Below are positions 1-7,049 of a stretch of 64,000 bases of DNA, one piece after another (the stretch's first letter is position 1; the number at the start of each line of letters is the position of its first letter). Location: the NCBI GenBank assembly GCA_900290255.1, contig OMOD01000007.1, positions 28,209 through 92,208 of the forward strand. The letters run 5' to 3'. Position numbers and translations under genes: made by a program. Origin of the DNA: Candidatus Sulfotelmatobacter kueseliae (GTDB lineage: Bacteria; Acidobacteriota; Terriglobia; Terriglobales; Acidobacteriaceae). The notes under the pieces were generated by a model, which saw only the letters and a list, made by a program, of their open reading frames with translations, was not told the origin of the DNA and did not search any database.

Positions 1-285
1 ACGAAGAAACTCGACGTTATTGCGGCTGGTAAAGCGCAGATAGCCGCCACAATACTTGTCGGCGAGATCCGCAAATATGCGGAGTGTTCCCACGCTCAGA
101 AGGCGAGGTGAACCCGCGCGCACGGTGTAGATTCTGTCGCCGGACTCCGCGACGTGGCAGTAAATCCCCGGAGCAATGTTCTCGTGAAACTTCCATTGCC
201 CATAGTTCTTCAGGATCAGGGGCGGCAGATACTTGTCGTAACGCGGCGGGCCGATGTCGGTGATCCGCTTCGGTGCCGTGCTCAT
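1..285 (-). CDS. dsrB: Dissimilatory sulfite reductase beta subunit DsrB (N-terminal part, runs off the window)
   Basis: Only the first 95 codons are present; the gene continues beyond base 1. Translating the reverse strand from the ATG at 283-285 gives [16 protein letters not shown]..., then a [10 protein letters not shown] segment and an [12 protein letters not shown] segment at the edge, as in the N-terminal half of DsrB. With DsrA it forms the siroheme/[4Fe-4S] heterotetramer that interconverts sulfite and DsrC-bound sulfur in the cytoplasm. Its ATG overlaps the dsrA stop (ATGA), so the two are translationally coupled, the usual dsrAB order. The catalytic siroheme cysteines of DsrB lie outside the window and cannot be judged. 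Confidence 0.93.
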   Translation of the reverse strand, partial: MSTAPKRITDIGPPRYDKYLPPLILKNYGQWKFHENIAPGIYCHVAESGDRIYTVRAGSPRLLSVGTLRIFADLADKYCGGYLRFTSRNNVEFLR

Positions 286-1496
286 GGTTGTGCCCCCTTC
301 CGTGCCTGAAAGTAGATGTAAGGATTGTCTCGGGGCGAGGCGATCATCTCCGGGACCGGATCGAGGCCAATGCCGTCGAGGAAGGCCGGCAGACCGACCC
401 TCTGTACGAGTTCGCCGACCCGCTCGCGGTTGTTGCCGTACTCATTCCAGAAATCCCAGATCCGGCCGATCAGTTCCTGCAGCGTTTCCATCAACTCGGC
501 GGCGGGCACGAAGGGTATCAACACGGAAGAAAGCAGCGCGCCCTGCATGATGGGCGCCTTTCCGCCGATCATGATCACAGCGCCGCGGTCGCTGCCCGGC
601 CGCAGCGCCTTGGGCATGACGTTGATGCAATGCATGCAGCGCACGCAGTTCCGGTTGTCAATCGCGAGTTTCTTGCCATCCCACTCCATGCATTTCGTAG
701 GGCAGAGATCGCAAACGTGCTTTTGGATCGACACTCCCGCAGCGGCGTACTGTGTGACTTCAGCGTCGTCCACCTGAATATCGTCCCGCCACGTGCCGAT
801 AATGGAGAGGTCGGCTCGCGCAATCGACGCTACGCAGTCATTGGGACACCCCGCGCATTTGAGCTTGAATTTGTAGGGGAAGGGCGGACGGTGCATCTCG
901 TCCTGGTAGGCCATGGTCAGGTCGTAGCACAGCTTCATCGCGTCATAGCAGGCCCATTCGCATCGCGCCATGCCGACGCAACAGGAGGGCGTGCGCATGG
1001 AGGAACCGGAACCGCCCAGGTCAAATCCCGCTTGCGCCAGCTCCTGAAAGGTGGGCTCGAGTTGCGGCGTGGTCGTGCCCAGCAGGATGATGTCGCCGGT
1101 CGAGCCATGCATGTTGGTAAGCCCGGACCCGTGACGTTCCCAGATGTCGCAGATTGTGCGTAGCGCGGCGCTCGTGTAAAACCACCCCGCGGGATGATTG
1201 ACCCGCAGGGTATGGAAATGGGCTACGTTCGGGAATTGCTCGCCGACATCGCTATAACGCCCGATGACGCCGCCACCGTAACCGAGCACTCCCACTAACC
1301 CGCCATGCTTCCAGTGACCTTTCTTCTCTTCGTAGGAGAGCTCGAGCTGTCCGAGCAGATCCTGCGCGCTCTTGCTGGTCTCCGCGGCGGACTTTATTTC
1401 TTTGACAAAGCTGGGCCAGGGCCCCTTTTCGAGCTCATCGAGCAGAGGCGTCTTCTTACCGGAACAGCCGCCATCCTCATTATTCTTGCTTGCCAT
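282..1496 (-). CDS. dsrA: Dissimilatory sulfite reductase alpha subunit DsrA
   Basis: 404 residues, full length for DsrA. The siroheme/[4Fe-4S] cysteines are visible as C-x5-C in [14 protein letters not shown] and C-x3-C in [16 protein letters not shown], followed by IGTWRDDI. A ferredoxin insert follows with CDLCPTKC and [16 protein letters not shown], giving the additional cluster. A GGAGAT Shine-Dalgarno precedes the ATG. It is the promoter-proximal gene of a dsrAB operon and is divergent from a siroheme-biosynthesis gene. Whether the enzyme is of the reductive or the oxidative (rDsr) type cannot be decided by eye; a dsrAB tree is needed. Acidobacterial dsrAB known from peat genomes is mostly of the reductive bacterial type. 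Confidence 0.96.
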   Translation of the reverse strand: MASKNNEDGGCSGKKTPLLDELEKGPWPSFVKEIKSAAETSKSAQDLLGQLELSYEEKKGHWKHGGLVGVLGYGGGVIGRYSDVGEQFPNVAHFHTLRVNHPAGWFYTSAALRTICDIWERHGSGLTNMHGSTGDIILLGTTTPQLEPTFQELAQAGFDLGGSGSSMRTPSCCVGMARCEWACYDAMKLCYDLTMAYQDEMHRPPFPYKFKLKCAGCPNDCVASIARADLSIIGTWRDDIQVDDAEVTQYAAAGVSIQKHVCDLCPTKCMEWDGKKLAIDNRNCVRCMHCINVMPKALRPGSDRGAVIMIGGKAPIMQGALLSSVLIPFVPAAELMETLQELIGRIWDFWNEYGNNRERVGELVQRVGLPAFLDGIGLDPVPEMIASPRDNPYIYFQARKGAQP

Positions 1497-1559
1497 TACG
1501 TATCTCCGAACCAGGGGACGACCGGGGGATAGACGTCCAGGAAGTAATGCCTATAATGT

Positions 1560-1610
1560 GCATCACACTAATAGAGAATGCTGGGTTCTGTCTGTGATCA
1601 GCATCACACT
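1560..1610. promoter_or_regulatory. CRP/FNR-family-like operator between dsrAB and the siroheme gene
   Basis: Bases 1593-1608 read TGTGA-tcagca-TCACA, a perfect match to the CRP-type consensus TGTGA-N6-TCACA. The 10-mer GCATCACACT occurs at 1560-1569 and again at 1601-1610, 41 bp apart (about four helical turns), and the upstream copy is preceded by TGTG. It lies about 80 bp from each of the divergent start codons, so it could control both. The regulator is not in the window, so assignment to the CRP/FNR family is from the site shape only. Confidence 0.55.
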
Positions 1611-1685
1611 TGGCCAAACTTTCGGCAGGACGGGGGCGCAGGTGCAACATTCTGCACAGTTGGTGAATTGATTGAAGGGAAGGGG

Positions 1686-2306
1686 ATGGCGAGTGGGGTA
1701 CCATGGTCCGGAACGATGAAGACCAGCAACCAGAACTTGTTTCCGCTGATGATCAGGCTGGCTGGGCGAAAGTGCGTGGTCATCGGCGCCGGAGACGTGG
1801 CAGTGGCCAAGATCGAGGGCTTGCTGTCCTGCGGCGCCAAGGTCGTCGTTGTCGGCCCCAAGGCCGTGCACCGCATTCAGCAATGGGCCAATGCGGGGCA
1901 TTTGGTTTGGCGGCCACGCCGATTCTCTGCCCAGGACCTGACGGATGCGTTTCTGGCGATCGCGGCCACGGGCTCGCCGTCCACAAATGAATCTGTCTTC
2001 CGCGCCTGCCAGGCCCGCAAGATTCTCTGCAATTCTGTCGATGATCCGCAACATTGCGACTTCTTCTATCCCGCAGTCGTGCACCGGGGACCACTACAGA
2101 TCGCGGTTTCCACAAGCGGATGCAGTCCCGCGCTGGCTGCCCGCCTGCGCAAAGAACTGGCCCGGCAATTCGGCCCGGAATGGGCTGCGTTTGTAAGGCG
2201 GGTCGGCGAAAAACGGCACGAAATTCTGAGTACGGCCCCGAGTGCGCGAAGGAAGAAGTTGCTGAAGGAAATCGCCATTCCTCCGATCGAACTACGCCGT
2301 ATTTGA
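1686..2306 (+). CDS. Precorrin-2 dehydrogenase / sirohydrochlorin ferrochelatase (Met8/SirC/CysG N-terminal type)
   Basis: 206 residues from the ATG at 1686, which follows a purine-rich GAAGGGAAGGGG ribosome site; an ATG at 1716 is the alternative start. An N-terminal Rossmann motif (VVIGAGDVAVAKIEGLL) with a following strand (AKVVVVGP) binds NAD. FYPAVVHRGPLQIAVSTSG and SPALAARLRKEL match the C-terminal Met8/SirC dimerisation and catalytic region. It oxidises precorrin-2 to sirohydrochlorin and may insert iron, giving siroheme. There is no fused methyltransferase domain, so SUMT must be encoded elsewhere. Divergent placement against dsrAB fits supplying the DsrAB cofactor. Confidence 0.85.
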   Translation: MASGVPWSGTMKTSNQNLFPLMIRLAGRKCVVIGAGDVAVAKIEGLLSCGAKVVVVGPKAVHRIQQWANAGHLVWRPRRFSAQDLTDAFLAIAATGSPSTNESVFRACQARKILCNSVDDPQHCDFFYPAVVHRGPLQIAVSTSGCSPALAARLRKELARQFGPEWAAFVRRVGEKRHEILSTAPSARRKKLLKEIAIPPIELRRI

Positions 2307-2387
2307 GCCGGTCGACGGATAGAATGAGCCTCCTTCGACGTAGTGCAAGCTCTGTTCGCCACCGTTGGTTGCTGTCCAGTACCTATC

Positions 2388-2749
2388 AACTTACCGGTCA
2401 CGTTGGAGCGCCGGTGGGAAGACAGCTATCACAGCTACTATCCGCAAGATCCAGAGAAAAAACAGATCAAGCACAGCGAAGGAGTCTTTGTCGGATACCG
2501 TCACTTTGACAAGGAACAGATCGAGCCACTCTTCCCCTTCGGTTTCGGCCTGTCGTACGCGAGTCTTGTTTACAGCAATCTGACCGTCATTCCTGCGTCT
2601 ACCAATCTAGACTCGCCCGTTTTGGCTTCGATCTGAAGAACACGGGAGATGCTCCCGCAGCGGAAGTGGCTGAGGTTTACGGCGACGATGTTCACGCCGC
2701 AATCCCCCGCCCGCCTAGAGAACTGAAGGGATTTGCGAGAGGCTTCTAG
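2388..2749 (+). pseudogene. Remnant of a GH3 beta-glucosidase C-terminus (frameshifted)
   Basis: One frame reads [19 protein letters not shown], then [20 protein letters not shown] and [17 protein letters not shown], the diagnostic end of the GH3 C-terminal catalytic-half domain. The reading then shifts frame between about 2600 and 2625 and continues as [21 protein letters not shown] to a stop at 2747, which is the start of the fibronectin-III-like domain of the same family. The N-terminal ~500 residues and the end of the FnIII domain are missing, so this is a decayed fragment. It sits at the boundary between the dsr locus and a mobile-element-rich stretch. Confidence 0.85.
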
Positions 2750-3109
2750 CATTTTCTAGCAGACAATCAGCGAAATCAGTTTCAGAATGCCTCTCGTAGG
2801 CTGATAACTAAGCTCAAGTTACAGAGAACGCTGCAACTTGTTTATAACGCTGTCCCGGTCTCGGTGAGAAAATAAGATCCCCCTCCCGGCACCATTCTGG
2901 AGAGAATTGTGCCTCGTGGCAGCACTGGCCAGTAGGGCACTGGCGTGGGTTCGGTAAGGGTTCGATAAGCGCTTCCGAGGGTGTTTTAAGGGGTGCCCAG
3001 GGAGCCATCCGCGCCCTTTGCTTTCAATTAGTTGCGGACCTTGAGTTCCCTGTCTCGGCTATCGAGTCGAACCCTTGGCAAATCCGGCATGAGAAATCCG
3101 ATTTTCGAC
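2750..3109. other. Non-coding stretch after the GH3 remnant
   Basis: I see no credible gene here. It contains an imperfect inverted repeat (cgagaggc near 2736 and gcctctcg near 2790) and the tRNA-tail copy listed separately. Confidence 0.5.
2878..2894 (+). repeat. 17-base copy of the tRNA-Leu 3' end (attachment-site-like scar)
   Basis: TCCCCCTCCCGGCACCA is identical to bases 52250-52266, the T-arm/acceptor 3' end and CCA tail of tRNA-Leu(UAA). The similarity does not extend usefully on either side. Duplicated tRNA 3' tails are the classic footprint of tyrosine-integrase elements. In the usual geometry (tRNA, element, tail) an element on this strand would lie to the left of this copy, on the dsr side, and the cognate tRNA would be outside the window. 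Confidence 0.6.
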
Positions 3110-3330
3110 CCTGTTGAGTTGGCAGAGCAGGGCATTGCGGTCCTTCTCGGCCCAATCGGCCAGATGCGCGACGAAGTTTTCCACCTGTTCGCGGGTGGCC
3201 TCGCGCAGGGTCTTCACGCCACAGAAATCGGTGGCGTAAGCTTTGACCACCGCGGGATCGAATTGATGCTGGCGAATAATCTGGCAAAGGCGGTCGCGAA
3301 CCTTCGGGCCCGCCGTGGTTCCCGATGCCA
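3110..3330 (-). pseudogene. C-terminal fragment of the cassette's single-strand annealing protein
   Basis: The reverse strand encodes GPKVRDRLCQIIRQHQFDP, then VVKAYATDFCGVKTLREATR and ENFVAHLADWAEKDRNALLC. These are close to, but not identical with, the last ~75 residues of the intact annealing protein at 6935-7723. Nothing upstream matches the N-terminal half, and the fragment ends in unrelated sequence. It is a divergent, truncated second copy and marks past rearrangement of the cassette. Confidence 0.75.
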
Positions 3331-3506
3331 TTTGTAGGCTGCGGCAGCTTCTTGGGCTCTGAGCTCGAAGCCAGTTGGCCGGCGAAGGAAAGGATGCGAA
3401 GTAACTCAAACTTCTGTTTCGCGGTTCGGTCGATTCGACAAGCCATCAGAAAACGAGAAACGTGCTTGCGAAACGTGGGTAAATCGAGAATCAGCCCTTG
3501 GGGTGT

Positions 3507-3923
3507 CTAAGTCCAGGGATTGAGAACCTCTTTAAGCACCGGAAAATCCGAAACGTTGCGGGTCACCAGAGTCAGGTGATGGGTTTCGGCTGTTGCTGCC
3601 AGAAATGCGTCCATTGCACCCATCGGACGTCCCGCTGCGTCGCTGCGCGACACCGTCTTGCCCCAAGCTTCTGCGACATTGGTGTCGACGGGCAATATTC
3701 TGCTCTCGAACCGCAGCGGCAATTCGTGCCCTAGCCACTCTTCGAGCCGGCGGCGACGCGCTCCAGCCGCTAAGCGTTCCACGCCGTAGCGGAGCTCTGC
3801 CAGTGTGATGACACTTATGAAAACCCGATCCTCATCGGTAGATTCCATCCAGCCGATGAGACCGGGATTGGGTCGCGGCTTGATCCACTCCGAAACCGCA
3901 TTTGTGTCCAGCAGAAAGTTCAT
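3507..3923 (-). CDS. PIN-domain toxin (VapC/FitB-like)
   Basis: 138 residues starting at the ATG 3921-3923. MNFLLDTNAVSEW gives the first acidic residue of the PIN site, SVITLAELRYGV the second (E), and MDAFLAATAETHHLTLVTRN the third plus the end of the core. PIN toxins are Mg-dependent ribonucleases. The start codon overlaps the stop of the upstream antitoxin gene (ATGA), so this is a standard two-gene type II toxin-antitoxin operon. All expected acidic residues appear intact, so the toxin may be active. Confidence 0.9.
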   Translation of the reverse strand: MNFLLDTNAVSEWIKPRPNPGLIGWMESTDEDRVFISVITLAELRYGVERLAAGARRRRLEEWLGHELPLRFESRILPVDTNVAEAWGKTVSRSDAAGRPMGAMDAFLAATAETHHLTLVTRNVSDFPVLKEVLNPWT

Positions 3924-4174
3924 AGATTGATCTTCCGAGGCCGTTGTTTGAGCCGACGGACCTTCAGTCCCGATCCTCGTAGCGGAGATGCTGCAAGAAA
4001 TTCTGCCAGGTTGCCCACGCGCTGTGTCTTTCGTTGCCATTCCTCCGCCCCGACGACCACGGCCGCGGTGCGGCCCTTTCGAGTAATCGTCTGCGGCCCC
4101 TCGGACATTGCTCGCTGGATGATTTCACTGAATTTTGCCTTGGCTTCGGCCACGGTCCACGTTTGCGTAGCCAC
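3920..4174 (-). CDS. Antitoxin of the Phd/YefM type
   Basis: 84 residues with a GTG start at 4172-4174, preceded by AAAGGGGG. The N-terminus (TWTVAEAKAKFSEIIQRA) and TITRKGRTAAVVVGAEEW are typical of Phd/YefM antitoxins, in which the N-terminal fold binds DNA and dimerises. The C-terminal basic tail (KVRRLKQRPRKINL) would be the toxin-binding part. It is expected to autoregulate the promoter just upstream together with the PIN toxin. Confidence 0.85.
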   Translation of the reverse strand: MATQTWTVAEAKAKFSEIIQRAMSEGPQTITRKGRTAAVVVGAEEWQRKTQRVGNLAEFLAASPLRGSGLKVRRLKQRPRKINL

Positions 4175-4209
4175 TAGCGTATCCCCCTTTCCATGAGGTC
4201 ATCATGGTC

Positions 4210-4238
4210 ATTATAGTCATTAGTAAGCTGCGGCGCAA
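4210..4238 (-). promoter_or_regulatory. Promoter of the toxin-antitoxin operon
   Basis: On the minus strand TTGCGC (4233-4238) is separated by 17 bases from a perfect TATAAT (4210-4215), about 35 bases before the antitoxin GTG. ATGAC half-sites recur across and just downstream of the -10 box, a plausible operator for the antitoxin. Confidence 0.6.
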
Positions 4239-4254
4239 TGGCGACGCTCCTGCT

Positions 4255-4491
4255 ATCACGGCCGCCGCCCTACTTCCAGCCGACTACTACTTTACTGCAA
4301 ATGACGCAGGTTCTCATACGTTTACTAACGGCGTGACTTTGATGAAGGTCGGCAACCAGAGCATAACGGCAATCATCATCGGGGCGCCCGGCATAAACGG
4401 CAGCGCGAATGTCACTGTCTCTGCCACGACCATCGCTATGCAATTCAAGGTAAGCGCGCCCTCGCGATCGTTCCGGCCGACTACACCTTGA
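4255..4491 (+). pseudogene. Fragment of a bacterial Ig-like/surface repeat domain
   Basis: LLPADYYFTANDAGSHTFTN, then GVTLMKVGNQSITA and GSANVTVSATT resemble the repeated 'LPADYTFT...DxGxHTFxNGVTLKTxGxQSITATD' modules of large acidobacterial surface or filamentous proteins. There is no start, signal peptide or flanking module, so it is read as a remnant rather than a gene. It lies between the toxin-antitoxin operon and the HNH gene. Confidence 0.6.
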
Positions 4492-4514
4492 CCTGGGCCG
4501 GGTAAGTACGCCGG

Positions 4515-4760
4515 TTATTGGCCCGATTCTAACGCATGGCCGTGGACACATGCATGGCATGCGTTGCACAGCGTGATCAAGTTCTCTTCGGAATCGTGGC
4601 CAGAATGGCTACGAAATTCCTTGTGGTGAACTTCCAGGTTAGACATTGTGCCGCATGCTTGACACCTCCAGCCATCGCGACGCAGGACCCACTGCCGCAA
4701 ACTCTCGTAGGCCACTGCATCCAGCCGCAAGCGCACGGGCTTCGGGCCAATAAAACTCAT
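4515..4760 (-). CDS. Small HNH endonuclease
   Basis: 81 residues beginning MSFIGPKPVRL. The HNH core is visible: WVLRRDGWRCQACG (first zinc CxxC), LEVHHKEF (first HH), EENLITLCNACHACVHGH (N, CxxC and final His). Its ATG overlaps the stop of the upstream gene (ATGA), so it is the last gene of the recombination cassette. Small HNH enzymes of this form are common in phage and mobile cassettes; the substrate is unknown. Confidence 0.85.
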   Translation of the reverse strand: MSFIGPKPVRLRLDAVAYESLRQWVLRRDGWRCQACGTMSNLEVHHKEFRSHSGHDSEENLITLCNACHACVHGHALESGQ

Positions 4761-5455
4761 GATGCCTTTTCGCTCAGTCCCGCAAGAAATGCCTGTCGCT
4801 GCTCTCCGGGCAGAAACTTGAAGAATCTCGCCATCGAGAACAGCAGCGTCTCGGGATCCCCGTTGTCCAGATTGGCTCCGGCCAAAAAGTCTGCACAAAT
4901 CATCTCTAGGCAGTAGCCTCGGGACCGATCACTGCCCAGCATCAGGGCCGCCGTCTCGATCGCTTTCTCAATAACGGGCATCTGGCTCTGGTACAGCTTG
5001 AAGTAGATAATCTCCCACGGTTCCGTGTCCCGCCCCGTCAGTTCCTTTTCCACCTCCTGTTGGAACTGCTCCTTGGGCATCTGCTGGGCTTTGTGCAACC
5101 AGGTTGCACAATCGAAGTGCTGCCCGTCCCTCCTGGCCAGCTTGGCTAGCTCCAGGCCCTTCGTCCAGCCCACTTCCTTCAGCTGTTTTCTTGCCTGCGG
5201 CGGCAGGTGCTCGTGGATCGACATCAGGTAATAAGCCTTCCGCCGCGACCCCGGAAAACGCCTCTCCAGGAACTCATCGAAGGACTTGAGATTCTCCATC
5301 CGCCAGTACTGTCCCGACCGTACCTCGCACAGATAGCGACCCAGTTCAACGAACTTGGTGTCACGCTCGGTTTCCTTGTGCTGCTCCCAGGCCAAGATCT
5401 CGTCGATCTTCGTCAAGACAAACAGAGCGCGGCGGCGAGTGAACTTCGGCGGCAT
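4757..5455 (-). CDS. DUF3102-like cassette protein of unknown function
   Basis: 232 residues from the ATG at 5453-5455 (MPPKFTRRRALFV). An ELGRYLCEVRSGQYW segment followed by FDEFLERRFPGSRRKAYYLM resembles the helix-turn-helix of DUF3102/ParB-like phage proteins. The rest is helical and charged with no motif I recognise. It starts 10 bases after the nuclease gene stop and overlaps the HNH gene start, so it is co-expressed with them. A DNA-binding or accessory role is inference only. Confidence 0.6.
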   Translation of the reverse strand: MPPKFTRRRALFVLTKIDEILAWEQHKETERDTKFVELGRYLCEVRSGQYWRMENLKSFDEFLERRFPGSRRKAYYLMSIHEHLPPQARKQLKEVGWTKGLELAKLARRDGQHFDCATWLHKAQQMPKEQFQQEVEKELTGRDTEPWEIIYFKLYQSQMPVIEKAIETAALMLGSDRSRGYCLEMICADFLAGANLDNGDPETLLFSMARFFKFLPGEQRQAFLAGLSEKAS

Positions 5456-5465
5456 GGGCGGATCC

Positions 5466-6269
5466 CTAGTAAGTAAGCTCGTCAAGCCAACCAAGATCTT
5501 CTGCTCCTGGACGCCGAACGAGAGCGGCGTCGACCATCTCCTGCTTTCCAAGACAAAGGCCCACATACGGGCGGCTGCTGCAAGGATTCTGGGGAAAACG
5601 GATGCCACTGTAAGGCAGGAACTCCGCCGACTCGATTCTTCGGATCGTGGTCTCGACCAAGTGGCCGAACTCTTGCCGCTGCTCGTCGGTGATTGTGGTT
5701 CTTAGGTACTGGACCTCGACCAGTCGCCTGCGCACAAACACGATCTGGGCGACCTCCGCGATGCCGGTCATCCAGGAGTAGCAGACCAGTTGCGGATCCA
5801 AGGCCAGCAGCCCCTCAGGCTCTTCCGGGTATCGGCTCGCAGTGGTCTTCCACTCGAGCAGGCATCGCCGGCCGTCGAGTCGGCCGATGGCATCGATATA
5901 GGCGACAAAGTCGTTGTTTCCGGCAACGGGTCGGGTGAACTTGATCTGCAGGTTGTGTCGAGGCTGACGGATCTGGACACGGTCGTCCTGACAGAACCGG
6001 GTTAATAGCAGGATTCCTTGCTGCAGCATGCGATCCCAAGAATCCCCGTTGGAGTAGTGCAAGGCTTGGTTCTGGCACTCAGACCACTGGGCGAATAGGA
6101 CTGCTCCGGGATCCTCACGGCGAAAAAGCGCAGCCAAGGCTTGTTCGAAGGCGCGGCCGAAGAGCATTGCTGCCCGGGTGTCCTTCTCCTTCCAGCCGTC
6201 GAGATAGCGATGGCGATAACGCCGGGGGCAACTGAGGTATTGGCTGATCTGGGTGTAGCTGTAAGTCAT
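5466..6269 (-). CDS. Cas4/RecB-like PD-(D/E)XK nuclease
   Basis: 267 residues from the ATG at 6267-6269, one base after the preceding stop. Landmarks in order: SYTQISQYLSCPRRYRHRYL (first cysteine and QhXXY-like N-terminus), GRAFEQAL (motif I), DFVAYIDAIGRLDGRRCLLE then WKTT (the D...ExK catalytic core), LVCYSWM (the QxxxY-like motif IV), and C-terminal cysteines (NPCSSRPYVGLCLG) that could bind an Fe-S cluster as in Cas4/AddB. There are no cas1/cas2 or CRISPR repeats nearby, so a CRISPR role is unlikely. With an annealing protein upstream, the likely role is exonuclease partner in lambda-Red-like recombination. Confidence 0.8.
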   Translation of the reverse strand: MTYSYTQISQYLSCPRRYRHRYLDGWKEKDTRAAMLFGRAFEQALAALFRREDPGAVLFAQWSECQNQALHYSNGDSWDRMLQQGILLLTRFCQDDRVQIRQPRHNLQIKFTRPVAGNNDFVAYIDAIGRLDGRRCLLEWKTTASRYPEEPEGLLALDPQLVCYSWMTGIAEVAQIVFVRRRLVEVQYLRTTITDEQRQEFGHLVETTIRRIESAEFLPYSGIRFPQNPCSSRPYVGLCLGKQEMVDAALVRRPGAEDLGWLDELTY

Positions 6270-6270
6270 T

Positions 6271-6699
6271 TCAAGCCACCTTCGGGTTGTCCAGATTGGC
6301 CGGAGAAAGTTCTCCCCAGCGGCCAGCAGGAGCAAAGCCGTCGAGCCGGAGCAGGGAAGCGTTGTTGAAGATGATGTGGCTGATCTTGACGACTCCGCTT
6401 AAGCCTACGAGCTGATTCTCGTCCACCTCATCCCGTCCGAGCAGTTCGGTGTCATAGCCGAAGTCGCGCAGGAACCAGTTCAGCTTCCAGAATGCTTTCG
6501 GGTTGCAATACAGGCGACTGGAAAGAACCTGTCCGGCAAACCTGTGGGGCTCAAGAATGGCCAGGATGAGCGTGTAATAGGGTTTTTGTGCCTGCCGACA
6601 AAACCGGGCTCGTTGCACCCGAACCAGGAATATGCCATCTGGTACCTGGTCAGCGGCCCAGCGATCCGCGGCGTGCAGGCCGGTGATCTGGCGTTTCAT
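6271..6699 (-). CDS. Small cassette protein, possible phage-type ssDNA-binding protein
   Basis: 142 residues beginning MKRQITGLHAADRWAADQV. The segment KLNWFLRDFGYDTELLGRDE, then LVGLSGVVKI, resembles DUF669-like or other single-strand-binding proteins that sit between an annealing protein and an exonuclease in phage recombination modules. I cannot prove the fold from sequence. Its ATG overlaps the stop of the chimeric ORF (ATGA), and before the duplication it would have overlapped the annealing-protein stop in the same way. Confidence 0.6.
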   Translation of the reverse strand: MKRQITGLHAADRWAADQVPDGIFLVRVQRARFCRQAQKPYYTLILAILEPHRFAGQVLSSRLYCNPKAFWKLNWFLRDFGYDTELLGRDEVDENQLVGLSGVVKISHIIFNNASLLRLDGFAPAGRWGELSPANLDNPKVA

Positions 6700-7049
6700 G
6701 CAGCGCCTTCTTTCTGGCCGAGATAGCTGTTGAGCTGGCAGACGAGGGCATTGCGGTCTCTCTCGGCCCAGTCGGCCAGTTGCTGCACGAAGTTCTCCAC
6801 CTGTTCGCGGTTGTAATAGGGTTTTTGTGCCTGCCGACAAAACCGGGCTCGTTGCACCCGAACCAGGAATATGCCATCTGGTACCTGGTCAGCGGCCCAG
6901 CGATCCGCGGCGTGCAGGCCGGTGATCTGGCGTTTCATGCAGCACCTTCTTTCTGGCCGAGATAGCTGTTGAGCTGGCAGACGAGGGCATTGCGGTCTCT
7001 CTCGGCCCAGTCGGCCAGTTGCTGCACGAAGTTCTCCACCTGTTCGCGG
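6573..7049. repeat. Tandem duplication, two 238-bp copies, period 239
   Basis: Bases 6573-6810 and 6812-7049 are the same sequence with one difference found by eye (G at 6705, A at 6944), synonymous for Gly in KEGAA. The unit spans the end of the annealing-protein gene and the start of the next gene. The near identity indicates a recent event, or an assembly/collapse issue to exclude with reads. Confidence 0.92.
6696..6938 (-). CDS. Chimeric 80-residue ORF created by tandem duplication
   Basis: Residues 1-42 equal the N-terminus of the small cassette protein, ending ...QAQKPYY. Residues 43-80 equal the C-terminal 38 residues of the annealing protein, starting NREQVENFVQQLADW and ending with the same GQKEGAA. 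It starts in an ATGA overlap with the annealing-protein stop and ends in an ATGA overlap with the next ATG, so ribosomes can pass through all three frames. It is a by-product of the 238-bp duplication; function is unknown and possibly none. Confidence 0.85.
   Translation of the reverse strand: MKRQITGLHAADRWAADQVPDGIFLVRVQRARFCRQAQKPYYNREQVENFVQQLADWAERDRNALVCQLNSYLGQKEGAA

Noticed and set aside
2814..3008. Minus-strand 64-codon frame
   Set aside because: No domain or ribosome site, and it overlaps the tRNA-tail scar.
5466..6269. Cas4 of a CRISPR system
   Set aside because: No cas1, cas2 or repeat-spacer array anywhere in the window; the neighbours are recombination-type genes.
6573..7049. 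CRISPR-like repeat
   Set aside because: It is one 238-bp tandem duplication of coding sequence, not short repeats with unique spacers.
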